A stretch of 64,000 nucleotides of DNA, from positions 62,001 through 126,000 of the forward strand of contig JABAAE010000016.1 in NCBI GenBank assembly GCA_014238905.1, written 5' to 3'. The stretch's first letter is position 1; every line of letters starts with the position of its first letter. This document shows, piece by piece, positions 18,872-27,181 of this stretch. The notes under the pieces are model-generated. The model did not search any database and had not been told where the DNA came from. It saw only the letters and a list, made by a program, of their open reading frames with translations. Source of the DNA: Planctomycetota bacterium. Its GTDB lineage: Bacteria; Planctomycetota; Planctomycetia; Pirellulales; Pirellulaceae. A program made the position numbers and the translations under genes.

Positions 18872-19753
18872 GTGAACGAGTTAAAAGATATCCCGCGACC
18901 TACCGGTTTGGTTAACCGCAGAAACGCCTTGGCCGTGGCTGCTTCGTTGGGGGTGACGTTTTGTGAGCTTCCGTCGTTCTTGAATGCCAAAGACTCGATT
19001 AACCAAGAGGACTCATTGGGTGGTTTTCCCTTGGGTGTTCAGAGTTATTCATTGAGAAATTTTGATTTGAATGAAGCGGTGCGTCACATTAATGGCTTGG
19101 GTCTGCATTTTGTCGAATTCTATTCCAAGCACATGGACCCCGCCGCCAGTTTAGAAGAAATCAACGCAGTGAAGGCCCTTTGCAAAAAGGCGGATATCAC
19201 CGTGAATGCTCATGGGGTCTCCAAATTTACAAAAGACCACGACGCCAATCGGAAAGTGTTTGAGTTTGCCAAACGGGCGGGGATCCGGAATATTACGGCC
19301 AATCCCGAAGCGGATTCGTTTGATAGCCTGGACAAATTATGTGCGGAATACAGCATCCGGGTCTGCATTCATAACCATGGACCGGGGGCGATTTATGACA
19401 AGATAGGGGATGTTTCCAGGGCGGTCAAAGGTCGGCATCCGCTGATTGGTGCCTGTGTGGATACAGGGCATTTCATTCGTAGCAAGGAAGATCCAGTCAA
19501 AGCTGTTCATCAACTGAAGGGGCGCGTGTTTGCATTGCACGTCAAGGACGAGGAAAAACGTGAGAAACGCTCCAGGAATGTGGTGATAGGGACGGGGCAC
19601 CTTGATTTGGTCGGACTGTTTCAGGCATTGCGGGATACCAAATTTCCGGCTGATGGATCGGTTTCCCTGGAATATGAAGCCAATCCGAATAACCCGATAG
19701 AGGATATGCAACAGTGTATTGTTCAGGCCAAAAAAGCGATTGCCAAGCTTTAA
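18872..19753 (+). CDS. Sugar phosphate isomerase/epimerase-like TIM-barrel protein
   Basis: Xylose-isomerase-like TIM barrel. Motifs: GVQSYSLRNF at the first strand, HFVEFYSKHMDP, VCIHNHGPGA, ACVDTGHFIRS, ALHVKDE and SLEYEANPN, which carry the usual metal-binding Glu/His/Asp positions. The start is set at GTG 18872, not TTG 18839, because AAGGA lies 9 nt upstream. The N-terminus has an NRRNALAVAASLG segment, so Tat-type export is likely. Many planctomycetes carry dozens of this family; the substrate is unknown. Confidence 0.85.
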   Translation: MNELKDIPRPTGLVNRRNALAVAASLGVTFCELPSFLNAKDSINQEDSLGGFPLGVQSYSLRNFDLNEAVRHINGLGLHFVEFYSKHMDPAASLEEINAVKALCKKADITVNAHGVSKFTKDHDANRKVFEFAKRAGIRNITANPEADSFDSLDKLCAEYSIRVCIHNHGPGAIYDKIGDVSRAVKGRHPLIGACVDTGHFIRSKEDPVKAVHQLKGRVFALHVKDEEKREKRSRNVVIGTGHLDLVGLFQALRDTKFPADGSVSLEYEANPNNPIEDMQQCIVQAKKAIAKL

Positions 19754-19904
19754 TTCAAAAGGAAGAGGTGGGTCTGAAGCAAGGTCGTCGTCTGTTGATG
19801 ATGTCGTCGGCGGTCCGCTTGATTCCCGGCGTTGGACTGGAAATCGTTGGGTTTAACAAAATGAATGTCTTCGGGCTCTCGCCAACACCGTCGCTGGGAA
19901 TCCA

Positions 19905-20648
19905 ATGATGACTCGAGGTCGGTCCCCCTTTTTGGCCATTGTGATTGATGGTTACAACTTTTTGAAAACTAACGGCTGGCTCGCCGACAAGGTCGGTGAT
20001 TCTGGGCTGGAAAAGGGCCGCCGGCGACTAATCGAATTCCTTCTTGATCGTTTCGATGTGGCCAAGGGCCGTCCTGAGTTGATCGTTGTTTTTGATTCTC
20101 GAACCACCTTGAAGTTGCCAACGCAGCAGGCCGTCAATGGAATCCAGGTTCTTTTCTCAAACGATTATGCCTCGGCTGATGAGTTGATTGTCGAACTGGT
20201 TCGCCGGTATCCTGTTCCCAAGCGGATGCTGGTGGTATCGAATGATCACCAGATTCAGGTGACGGTTTCTCGTCGTAAAGCGACCGCTGTTGATAGCGAT
20301 CAATGGCTCGATGAGTTGGAGCTGGATGCGTCTGGATTCCGTGCCGGTACCGGTCCCCCTGACCAAGGATATGAAAAAGAGTTGTTTGAGGAGGCGGTGG
20401 ATTGGATGGAATGGTTCGGAGAGTTGCAAACCGAATCACTCGCAGAGGCATCCGCTGAAACGGTCCCGGCGAAAGACGATTTGATGCCGGGTTTTTCAAC
20501 GAGTCCCCGCCGGACGGAAGATTCGGCGAAGGATTCTCTGGCCGACAAAAATGAAATGCGAGATAAGACGTTCCCTCAAGAGTTGATCGACCAGTTGCAG
20601 CGGGAGGCAACCGAAGGCGATGACCCAAAACGATCAAAAAAGCCATGA
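19905..20648 (+). CDS. YacP-like NYN-domain protein (putative RNase)
   Basis: A PIN-like NYN domain in residues 8-140: IVIDGYNFLK (first acidic strand), LIVVFDSR, VLFSNDYASADELIVELV and MLVVSNDHQIQ. These Asp residues match the metal site of YacP/DUF901 proteins (Rae1-like), which are ribosome-associated or RNA-processing nucleases. A polar, acidic C-terminal extension of about 90 residues has no recognisable domain. ATG codons at 19905 and 19908 are both usable. 150 bp downstream of the TIM-barrel gene and possibly co-transcribed. Confidence 0.85.
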   Translation: MMTRGRSPFLAIVIDGYNFLKTNGWLADKVGDSGLEKGRRRLIEFLLDRFDVAKGRPELIVVFDSRTTLKLPTQQAVNGIQVLFSNDYASADELIVELVRRYPVPKRMLVVSNDHQIQVTVSRRKATAVDSDQWLDELELDASGFRAGTGPPDQGYEKELFEEAVDWMEWFGELQTESLAEASAETVPAKDDLMPGFSTSPRRTEDSAKDSLADKNEMRDKTFPQELIDQLQREATEGDDPKRSKKP

Positions 20649-20692
20649 CGTGTGTCTTGGTTGCCCGAGTTGTTTTTGCCAGCTCGCAGGGT

Positions 20693-21157
20693 CTAGCTGG
20701 TCGTTTCCTGGTTTTGAAGGTCCCGCCGACAGTCCGACACCCAGTCCTCCCTTGAGTACTCGATGACCGAGGTGTCGGTTTCTCGTAATTCAATTCGGTT
20801 TAGCCGAAAACCGAGTTCGGTGATTTCGGAAAATAGCTGAAATGCGATGTTTTCCACGGTGGAGGGAAACTCAAGGATTTTCATTCTTAAGTTTTCCCCG
20901 GTTTGCTCCTGATGGTATTTCATCGTCTGAAAAAATGTGTCATTTCGATGAACGATAAAGCAGTGGTCATAAACATCTTTGATCAGGGGTTCCACTTTGG
21001 CGTCAAAATCTCCAAAGAGTGTCGACAGGGCTCCGTCTCGTTCGACGTCAAAAAAACACTCCAACCCATAGCGATGGCCGTGTAAATTACGACATTTGTC
21101 GGCCAATTGCTCATTTCGGTGGGCTGCGTAAAACTTGTAGGTTTTTTTGATGATCAT
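20693..21157 (-). CDS. queD: 6-carboxy/pyruvoyl-tetrahydropterin synthase family (QueD-like)
   Basis: T-fold enzyme of queuosine or pterin synthesis. Zinc ligands are seen in FYAAHRNE and NLHGHRY, a Cys (KCRNLHGH) sits at the catalytic place, and the substrate Glu lies in IELRETDTS. Length (154) is normal. QueD as opposed to a PTPS-III-type role cannot be told, and no other queuosine gene is adjacent. Convergent with the NYN gene, 44 bp apart. Confidence 0.8.
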   Translation of the reverse strand: MIIKKTYKFYAAHRNEQLADKCRNLHGHRYGLECFFDVERDGALSTLFGDFDAKVEPLIKDVYDHCFIVHRNDTFFQTMKYHQEQTGENLRMKILEFPSTVENIAFQLFSEITELGFRLNRIELRETDTSVIEYSREDWVSDCRRDLQNQETTS

Positions 21158-22069
21158 GTTGTTTCGCTGTTGAATTACAGGTAACTGGTTGGCAAACCAC
21201 CGATGATCCTTGCTAGGATGCGGTCATCGGTTGAAGCGGTCGGGGAACCACCGAAAGGTCTGGGTTGGGAGAGGGATTCACGTTTGAATATCAACCAACC
21301 CGTTGGTTTGATTAGTCTACACTGCTACGACAAATTCGGCCACTCGGACCGAATGAAAGGCCAAACAGACTAGAGTCCAGCATGCAGGCAGGGGACCTCG
21401 TGCCGGATTGGCTGTTGAATCTGGTTTAGGTTGGTCGTGGGAAGACGCCGACAAGGGTAGGGCGGTTTGGCCCCCGATCGATACCAAAGTGCTTCCATGA
21501 TGTCGGATATCATCTCGCGATGTCGTCGCCAAGTTGGATGTAAATTACCACCGTCCCTGTGAAAATCCGAACCGTTGCTGCCATCGACAATTTGTCAGTG
21601 GCAGCGGTTGGGGTCGGACTTCAAACCCCTGAGGGAACTCAGATTTTTCGCCCCGTGCTAGCGGTGGTGTCGGTTTTCGGTTTGTGTTCGGTTGTTTTTC
21701 CTCCGGGAGAAATATCGTCAGCAGAGTCCCTGTTCTCCTTGGATTTTGAGAATTAATCCTTTCATCGGTACGGACATCATTGCTCACGAAAATGGATGAT
21801 CCGCAGTATTCTGCTGGATAAGCATAACGATCAAATCAGCTGAATGTTAAAGAGTGACGGCTGCGGCAGGTCTGCCAATGGCGGCGGTGGTAACTGGTGG
21901 GCCGGGGCTGTTGGCTGGGGTGCGAGTGGCGGTTGTCGCGAATGTGTGGGTCGTAATAGAGGAACAGTGGATCCTGATGGTAGCAGTCGATCTAAATGCT
22001 AGGAACGGAGATCGGCGGCCGGATAGGTTGGTGGATCTCCAGTGATACCGGTTAATTTGAACTTGAATC
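21158..22069. other. 912-bp region without a supported gene
   Basis: Between divergent queD-like and secreted-protein genes. Open frames at 21545-21787 (-), 21559-21756 (+) and 21847-22098 (-) are short and compositionally odd. I looked for RNase P, tmRNA and SRP signatures and did not find them. A Gly/Thr-repetitive stretch near 21860-21940 is GC-rich but not periodic. Confidence 0.45.
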
Positions 22070-23056
22070 ATGCTGGCTTCGATGAAATTAGATTCCACTG
22101 GCTTGTGTCGCTGTTGTTTTCTCGCCTTGGCGTGGCTGACTTGTACGGTGACGATCCTGCCTGGCCAAAATGTCTACAAAGACTTCGTTGTTGACGCTGG
22201 ATCGCAATACGATCCATTGGACTATCAGCAACGGGGGATCGTTTACCAATTGCAAACCGGGCATTTTGGATTATTCGGCAATTGCGATGACGACCGGCAA
22301 AAAATGTTGTCTCCCTACATCGATTGGCACTGCCGTTCGCCACAATGCAAGCAGCCTCTGGGATTTGTTCGCGATATGGCCAACGATTTGTTTCGCAAAA
22401 GCGAGCGTTTGGTAGCTGGCGCCGGGAGCTGTGTCTTGGGAGGATGTCGCTGCGTAGAACCCGAAGAGGAAGTACAGGATGTGGAAGGGCGGAAATATTT
22501 CGGGGCGAATTCGCAATATCGGTATATCGATCCATCTCGGAATTTTTCTTCCAGTGTGACCGATGATCAGTGGCTAACGGAATCCGGCGAGCGAAGCGTT
22601 GGTAATTCCTCCGACGGGGCGACCTACGGGGAGCTTTATAAAAAAACGTTGGGCCAAACCAGCACCCAACTCAAGAGGCTGGTGCCAAAAAACTGGTTCG
22701 GTTCAACCTCGGCCAAAACCAATTCAACGAAAAAAAGATACGTGGAACCTGACGAGGTTGAAACTCTTGTTGCCCATTCGGGACGTGCTGAAAAACGGTC
22801 TAGGTCGGTCCGCTCCAGAATGGAATCGGAGGTTGGGGATTTCCGAAGGTCAACAGGGACATTTTCCGATATCAAGAAATCTGGAAAATCTACCTCAGAG
22901 GAACAGTTTAAGCTGTCATCGCGAACGAGAAGCCGTTCGTTGGATTCGGACAACTTTAGGATTTCGAGGGTCAACGATTCAAAGCCTGGGAAAGATCGTG
23001 CTGTTGATCCTCGATATTTTCAATTCCAACGGATAGGCGGATCAAGGAATCGTTAA
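22070..23056 (+). CDS. Unrecognised secreted protein with Cys-rich middle
   Basis: Signal peptide of about 32 residues (LCRCCFLALAWLTCTVTILPG), then a conserved-looking part with DWHCRSPQCKQPLG and SCVLGGCRCVEPE, giving six Cys in about 50 residues (disulfides or metal). The second half is Ser/Arg/Lys-rich, probably disordered. ATG 22070 or 22082. Its last 86 bp overlap the 3' end of the convergent PLP enzyme gene. No family recognised. Confidence 0.6.
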   Translation: MLASMKLDSTGLCRCCFLALAWLTCTVTILPGQNVYKDFVVDAGSQYDPLDYQQRGIVYQLQTGHFGLFGNCDDDRQKMLSPYIDWHCRSPQCKQPLGFVRDMANDLFRKSERLVAGAGSCVLGGCRCVEPEEEVQDVEGRKYFGANSQYRYIDPSRNFSSSVTDDQWLTESGERSVGNSSDGATYGELYKKTLGQTSTQLKRLVPKNWFGSTSAKTNSTKKRYVEPDEVETLVAHSGRAEKRSRSVRSRMESEVGDFRRSTGTFSDIKKSGKSTSEEQFKLSSRTRSRSLDSDNFRISRVNDSKPGKDRAVDPRYFQFQRIGGSRNR

Positions 23057-24113
23057 TCCCGTATTTTAATCGATCCTCTCGGTCATAGCTGGCGTGAGAC
23101 ATCGAAGCTGGGTGTTCGATGAGGGATTCTACCGCACCGAGGCTGACCGCAAGTTGGAAGAGTTCGGTGGAATCGACCACCTGCTTTGCTTGGCTAAATC
23201 CCCCTTTGACCTCAAAACTGAGCATTCCCCCGAATCCTCCCTGCATTTGTTGTCCCGCGACCGAACGTTGGGGGTGGGTATCGAGGCCTGGGTAATAAAC
23301 CCGCTGCACACGGGGGTGCTGGTCGAGGAATTCGGCAAGGATGGCAGCGTTTTGGCAATGTTGACGCATTCTTAGTTCAAGTGTTTTAATTCCCCGAGAA
23401 ATTAAAAACGCATCCCATGGGCTCATCACCGCACCGGTGGCGTTTTGTAGAAAATGCAGACGTTGCAAGAGTTCCGAATCGCGGACTACCAAGAGACCAC
23501 CCAGAGCGTCGCTGTGGCCCCCTAAATATTTGGTCGCCGAATGTTGGACGATATCAGCGCCCAGTTCCAAAGGCCGCGTCAGGACCGGAGTGGCTAGGGT
23601 GTTGTCGACCGCGACCAACAGATTCTTTGACTTTGCCCATTGACAACATTTCTGGATGTCAGTGATGGAGAGGAGTGGATTGCCAGGGCTTTCCAGCCAA
23701 ATCATTTTCGTGGCGGGCTGGAGGGACTTTTCCAAACTAGCGATCGCGGTCGTGTCAGCCAGGGAAACCGTCACTCCTGATTGATCGCAGACCTTGTGGA
23801 GCAAGCGGTAGGTGCCGCCATAGATATCGGTACCCGCTATGACATGGTCACCCGAACGCAGGAGCATCATCGCTCCATGAGTGGCGGCCATTCCGCTGGC
23901 AAATGCCAGGGCACCAGTTCCCGATTCCAATGACGCGATGGTGGTTTCCAGGTTTTTCCGGGTCGGATTACCCGTTCGGGAGTAATCGAATTCGCCGAAT
24001 TCTCCCGCGGCTGGTTGGACAAACGTGGAAGTCGCGTAAAGTGGCGGAACGACGGCTCCTGTTTGAAGATCCCGTTGGTTGCCGACATGAATGCTCCGTG
24101 TCCTGAATTTCAT
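22971..24113 (-). CDS. Cystathionine lyase-type PLP enzyme
   Basis: Cys/Met-metabolism PLP family: YSRTGNPTRKNLE, FASGMAATHGAM, DNTLATPVLTRPLELGAD, and the PLP lysine in SATKYLGGH. Motifs fit cystathionine gamma- or beta-lyase and not the plant-type synthase next to it. Start ATG overlaps the stop of the upstream gene (ATGA, 24110-24113), so the two are translationally coupled. Together they would carry homoserine sulfur chemistry: synthase makes cystathionine, lyase cleaves it to homocysteine or cysteine. Direction (gamma or beta) not decidable by eye. Confidence 0.85.
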   Translation of the reverse strand: MKFRTRSIHVGNQRDLQTGAVVPPLYATSTFVQPAAGEFGEFDYSRTGNPTRKNLETTIASLESGTGALAFASGMAATHGAMMLLRSGDHVIAGTDIYGGTYRLLHKVCDQSGVTVSLADTTAIASLEKSLQPATKMIWLESPGNPLLSITDIQKCCQWAKSKNLLVAVDNTLATPVLTRPLELGADIVQHSATKYLGGHSDALGGLLVVRDSELLQRLHFLQNATGAVMSPWDAFLISRGIKTLELRMRQHCQNAAILAEFLDQHPRVQRVYYPGLDTHPQRSVAGQQMQGGFGGMLSFEVKGGFSQAKQVVDSTELFQLAVSLGAVESLIEHPASMSHASYDREDRLKYGINDSLIRLSVGIENIEDQQHDLSQALNR

Positions 24114-25342
24114 TTGATTGCGCTTTCGGAAACGGAAGGGGTGACGCTGCTGCTGGACAGCGCTTGGTCGAGGTCGGTAACAAGGTCGCTGGTATTTTCC
24201 AGACCACAGGCGATGCGAATCATGTTATCTGTAATTCCAAAACTCTGCCGTTGTTCAGGTGTGCATTGGAAATAGCTCATCACAAGGGGTTGCTCAATCA
24301 GGGTTTCGGATCCCCCGAGGCTGGGCGCGATTCTGGCAATTTTCGTGGCATCCACCACAGCAGCGGTTTCTTTCCAGTCGGCGTCCTTTACATAAAAGGT
24401 GACCAAGCCACCGAATCCTGACATCGTTTCGGTCGCAATTTCGTGATACGGGTGAGATTCCAATCCAGGGTAGAGTACCTTTTCGACTCGCGGATGGTTT
24501 TCCAGAAAACGGGCAACAGCCAGCCCGTTTTCGTTATGCCTTTGCATTCGAAGCTCAAAGGTTTTCAAGCCTCGTTCCAATAGGTACAAATTGTGAGGGG
24601 AGTTAATCGCCCCCATGATTCCCCTCAAATTCCGGATGGGTTCCAACAGGTTTTTCGAGCCGACGATCGCTCCGGCTAAAAGGTCATTGTGTCCTCCCAT
24701 ATATTTGGTGGCTGAATGCATTACCAGATCGACGCCGTGGTTCAATGGCCGCACGTTAAATGGCGTTGCGAGAGTGGCATCAATCAAGGTCGGTATGCCA
24801 TGGCGTTTGCCAATGGTTGCAAAGCGATCGAGATCGACAATGCTCATGTGAGGATTGGTCGGAGATTCGCTAACGAGCAACTTGGTCTTTTCGTTGATGG
24901 CGGCCTCCATGGCGGCGTAATCGCCGGTTTTTACCTGCCGGGTCCTGACCCCAAATCTTGCCAGATGCGAATTGCAGAATTCGCGGCTGCGGTGATAACA
25001 CTCATCAAAAAAGATGATCTCATCCCCGGAATTTAAAAGCGTCATCAAAAGTCCGACCATCGACGCCATTCCGCTGGAATAAACAACGGCCTCTTCACCC
25101 TGTTCCAAGGCAGCTATCTTTTTTTCAACGACCCATTCGTTGGGGTTGCCATAGCGACCATACTCACCTCGATCCTGTTTTTGTTCGATGTAGTCGATGA
25201 CCGACTGGGTATCTCTAAATGTATAGGTCGATGCGCAGACGATCGGGTCGGTGATCGAATGCGACGGTTTTTCACGTTGCTCCCCAGCATGGATGGAGGT
25301 CGTCGAAAATCCGGGCGGGGTGGGGGTCTGTTCGTTGGTCAT
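24110..25342 (-). CDS. metB: Plant-type cystathionine gamma-synthase-like enzyme
   Basis: PLP enzyme joining an activated homoserine with cysteine to cystathionine. The run YGRYGNPNEWVVEKKIAALE, followed by ATLATPFNVRPLNHGVDLV, the PLP lysine in SATKYMGGHNDLLAG, and APSLGGSETLIEQP, resembles plant chloroplast enzymes more than typical bacterial MetB. This match is from memory of the family. ATG 25342 is preferred to TTG 25345. First gene of the pair with the lyase. A related cystathionine gamma-lyase is the main alternative. Confidence 0.75.
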   Translation of the reverse strand: MTNEQTPTPPGFSTTSIHAGEQREKPSHSITDPIVCASTYTFRDTQSVIDYIEQKQDRGEYGRYGNPNEWVVEKKIAALEQGEEAVVYSSGMASMVGLLMTLLNSGDEIIFFDECYHRSREFCNSHLARFGVRTRQVKTGDYAAMEAAINEKTKLLVSESPTNPHMSIVDLDRFATIGKRHGIPTLIDATLATPFNVRPLNHGVDLVMHSATKYMGGHNDLLAGAIVGSKNLLEPIRNLRGIMGAINSPHNLYLLERGLKTFELRMQRHNENGLAVARFLENHPRVEKVLYPGLESHPYHEIATETMSGFGGLVTFYVKDADWKETAAVVDATKIARIAPSLGGSETLIEQPLVMSYFQCTPEQRQSFGITDNMIRIACGLENTSDLVTDLDQALSSSSVTPSVSESAIK

Positions 25343-25345
25343 CAA

Positions 25346-26214
25346 GGTTCACGCTTGGGGTCTAAAGGTAACCGCGCAAAAAAATACGACGGCGTAGGGC
25401 CATCGCAAATTGATCCAACTAAAGATAAGGAGTACGAGAAAGCTCTCGGGCTCTTTAGCAGTTAAAGGCTGCAAGCGGCCGCAAATCCCTGTTGAAACTT
25501 CTATCAAAGAAGGGTCAACATTGGCAACTATCCTATCATTGAACGGGTGGAAAACAAGGTAAAATCGCCCGGCACCTGCGGGGATCTAACAAGAGAGAGT
25601 CAGGATGCACCGATTTGACAAATTAGGGAGACCGGAGGCTGCAACACTCAGGGAAGCCTCGCAAAGCTTCGTCCAAACGGCACCGGAATGATCGAACAAG
25701 GGCAGGTCTTGCTGCAGAATAAAAAAAAGCTGGCTAAAGTGAGGCTTCGACGCACCCAACGTTGGGTGAGTAAAATGACCAGGGGCAAGGCAAACATTTC
25801 ACCAAGTAGTCGCCGAAGTCCTCACGGGCCAGCTTTTTGGAACGAATCCATCTATTGCAAGGCCTGTGCCAATGTGTGGTTGCCGTTTCGTTGAAAGCTC
25901 TAAACTGTTTTGCAGCAAAGGCTTAGAATTTTTTGGGGCCTTTTGAACCCGGTCTTGCGGTAATGGCCAGATTGTTGCATTCTCATACACTTGTCTTCGA
26001 TTTCAGGCAGATTAATACAGTTGAGCCCTGAGCGACTTGATGGTGCGGAGTACCCTCAATCTGTTCACCGAGGGGGTCCGACGGGTCCCCCGGGATGGCC
26101 CGGTAATCTCTACCGCCCATCCGGTTTGTGGACCGAGTCGGTCTGATTCATACAATATTGGTCCACGTTTCAGACGCTCACTTACGGTCATTGGCTCATC
26201 ACGGGAACGATCAA
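25346..26214. other. 869-bp region without a supported gene
   Basis: Between the transsulfuration pair and kdsA. It contains an imperfect inverted-repeat element at 25724-25838. I looked upstream of the cystathionine synthase for a SAM- or SAH-type riboswitch and could not match one. Near 26068-26090 a short G-rich/C-rich imperfect hairpin (GGGGGTCC ... GGGTCCCCC) precedes kdsA. Short open frames at 25688 and 25799 run across the repeats and are not called. Confidence 0.45.
25724..25838. repeat. Imperfect inverted-repeat element with inner palindrome
   Basis: Arms 25724-25752 and 25811-25838 pair over about 28 bases (AAAAAGCTGGC against GCCAGCTTTTT, then GTGAGG against CCTCAC, then CTTCG against CGAAG) with a few mismatches. 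Directly after the left arm is the perfect 16-bp palindrome CACCCAACGTTGGGTG (25753-25768). The 14-mer CCTCACGGGCCAGC of the right arm recurs at 32449-32462. Confidence 0.7.
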
Positions 26215-27036
26215 TTGAATAATCCAGTCAAAATTGGCAAATACCAATGCGGTAAAGATCAGAGATTGAATCTGATTGTCGGACCTTGTGTCATCGAAAA
26301 CCTGGCGGGATGTCTTGAGATTGGGACGAAAGCGGCTGAAATTTGTCATTCTTTAGGCGTTGGTTATGTTTTTAAAGCTTCCTTCGACAAAGCCAATCGC
26401 ACCAGTGGAACCGCTTTTCGAGGCGTTGGGATGCAACGAGGCTTGGAGATACTCCAAAAAGTGAAGGAAAAACTGGGTGTACCGGTGACCACCGATATCC
26501 ATCAGCCTGAACAGGCTGCTCCGGCGGCCGAGGTCTGTGACGTCCTACAGATCCCGGCGTTTTTGGCCCGTCAAACTGATTTGTTGGTGGCTGCAGCTCA
26601 AACCGGTAAGGTGATTAATGTCAAAAAGGGTCAATTCATGGCTCCTGGCGATATGAAAAATGTGGTTAAAAAGATTTCCCAAGAGGGGTCCGACAATATC
26701 CTGCTGTGTGAACGCGGCACTTTTTTTGGATATGGCAACCTGGTTAACGATATGAGATCGATTCCTGAGATGCGTGGATTGGGGGTTCCGGTGGTTTATG
26801 ATGCAACCCATAGCGTCCAGCAACCTGGCGGGTTGGGGACGGCGACCGGCGGAAATCGAGAAATGGTTGGCCCGCTTGCCCACTCAGCGGTAGCTATTGG
26901 GGCCGACGCGGTGTTTTTGGAGACTCATCCCCAGCCAGATCAATCGCCCAGCGATGGTGCCAATATGGTGCCCTTGAACCAGTTGGAGGGATTGGTGACA
27001 AGATTGGTAGAGCTTAGAGATTTTGTTCTGGGTTGA
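26215..27036 (+). CDS. kdsA: 3-deoxy-8-phosphooctulonate (KDO-8-P) synthase
   Basis: Condenses PEP with arabinose-5-phosphate to KDO-8-P for the lipopolysaccharide core. Motifs: [67 protein letters not shown]. The Cys in VGPCVIEN suggests the metal-dependent class. The start is set at TTG 26215 (GGGA 9 nt upstream): earlier in-frame codons add residues that the family lacks. With lpxK it shows the organism makes KDO-lipid A type LPS. Confidence 0.93.
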   Translation: MNNPVKIGKYQCGKDQRLNLIVGPCVIENLAGCLEIGTKAAEICHSLGVGYVFKASFDKANRTSGTAFRGVGMQRGLEILQKVKEKLGVPVTTDIHQPEQAAPAAEVCDVLQIPAFLARQTDLLVAAAQTGKVINVKKGQFMAPGDMKNVVKKISQEGSDNILLCERGTFFGYGNLVNDMRSIPEMRGLGVPVVYDATHSVQQPGGLGTATGGNREMVGPLAHSAVAIGADAVFLETHPQPDQSPSDGANMVPLNQLEGLVTRLVELRDFVLG

Positions 27037-27181
27037 GGAAACAAAAACGAAGTCAGGATGGCGGGCTAAACCCTAACTTGCTTTTAAACGTATGAATTGT
27101 ATTGATTCCGGCCGAGGGAAATTGAATGGTCCCGCGATAGTCGCTGACCGGCGTCCGGCACTGATTTTTTTCAAAGACAAT

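Noticed and set aside
21158-22069. RNase P, tmRNA or SRP RNA in the long gap
   Set aside because: None of the conserved core sequences of these RNAs was found.
25346-25560. SAM or SAH riboswitch ahead of the transsulfuration genes
   Set aside because: I could not match the conserved core of the known classes; a covariance-model search would decide.
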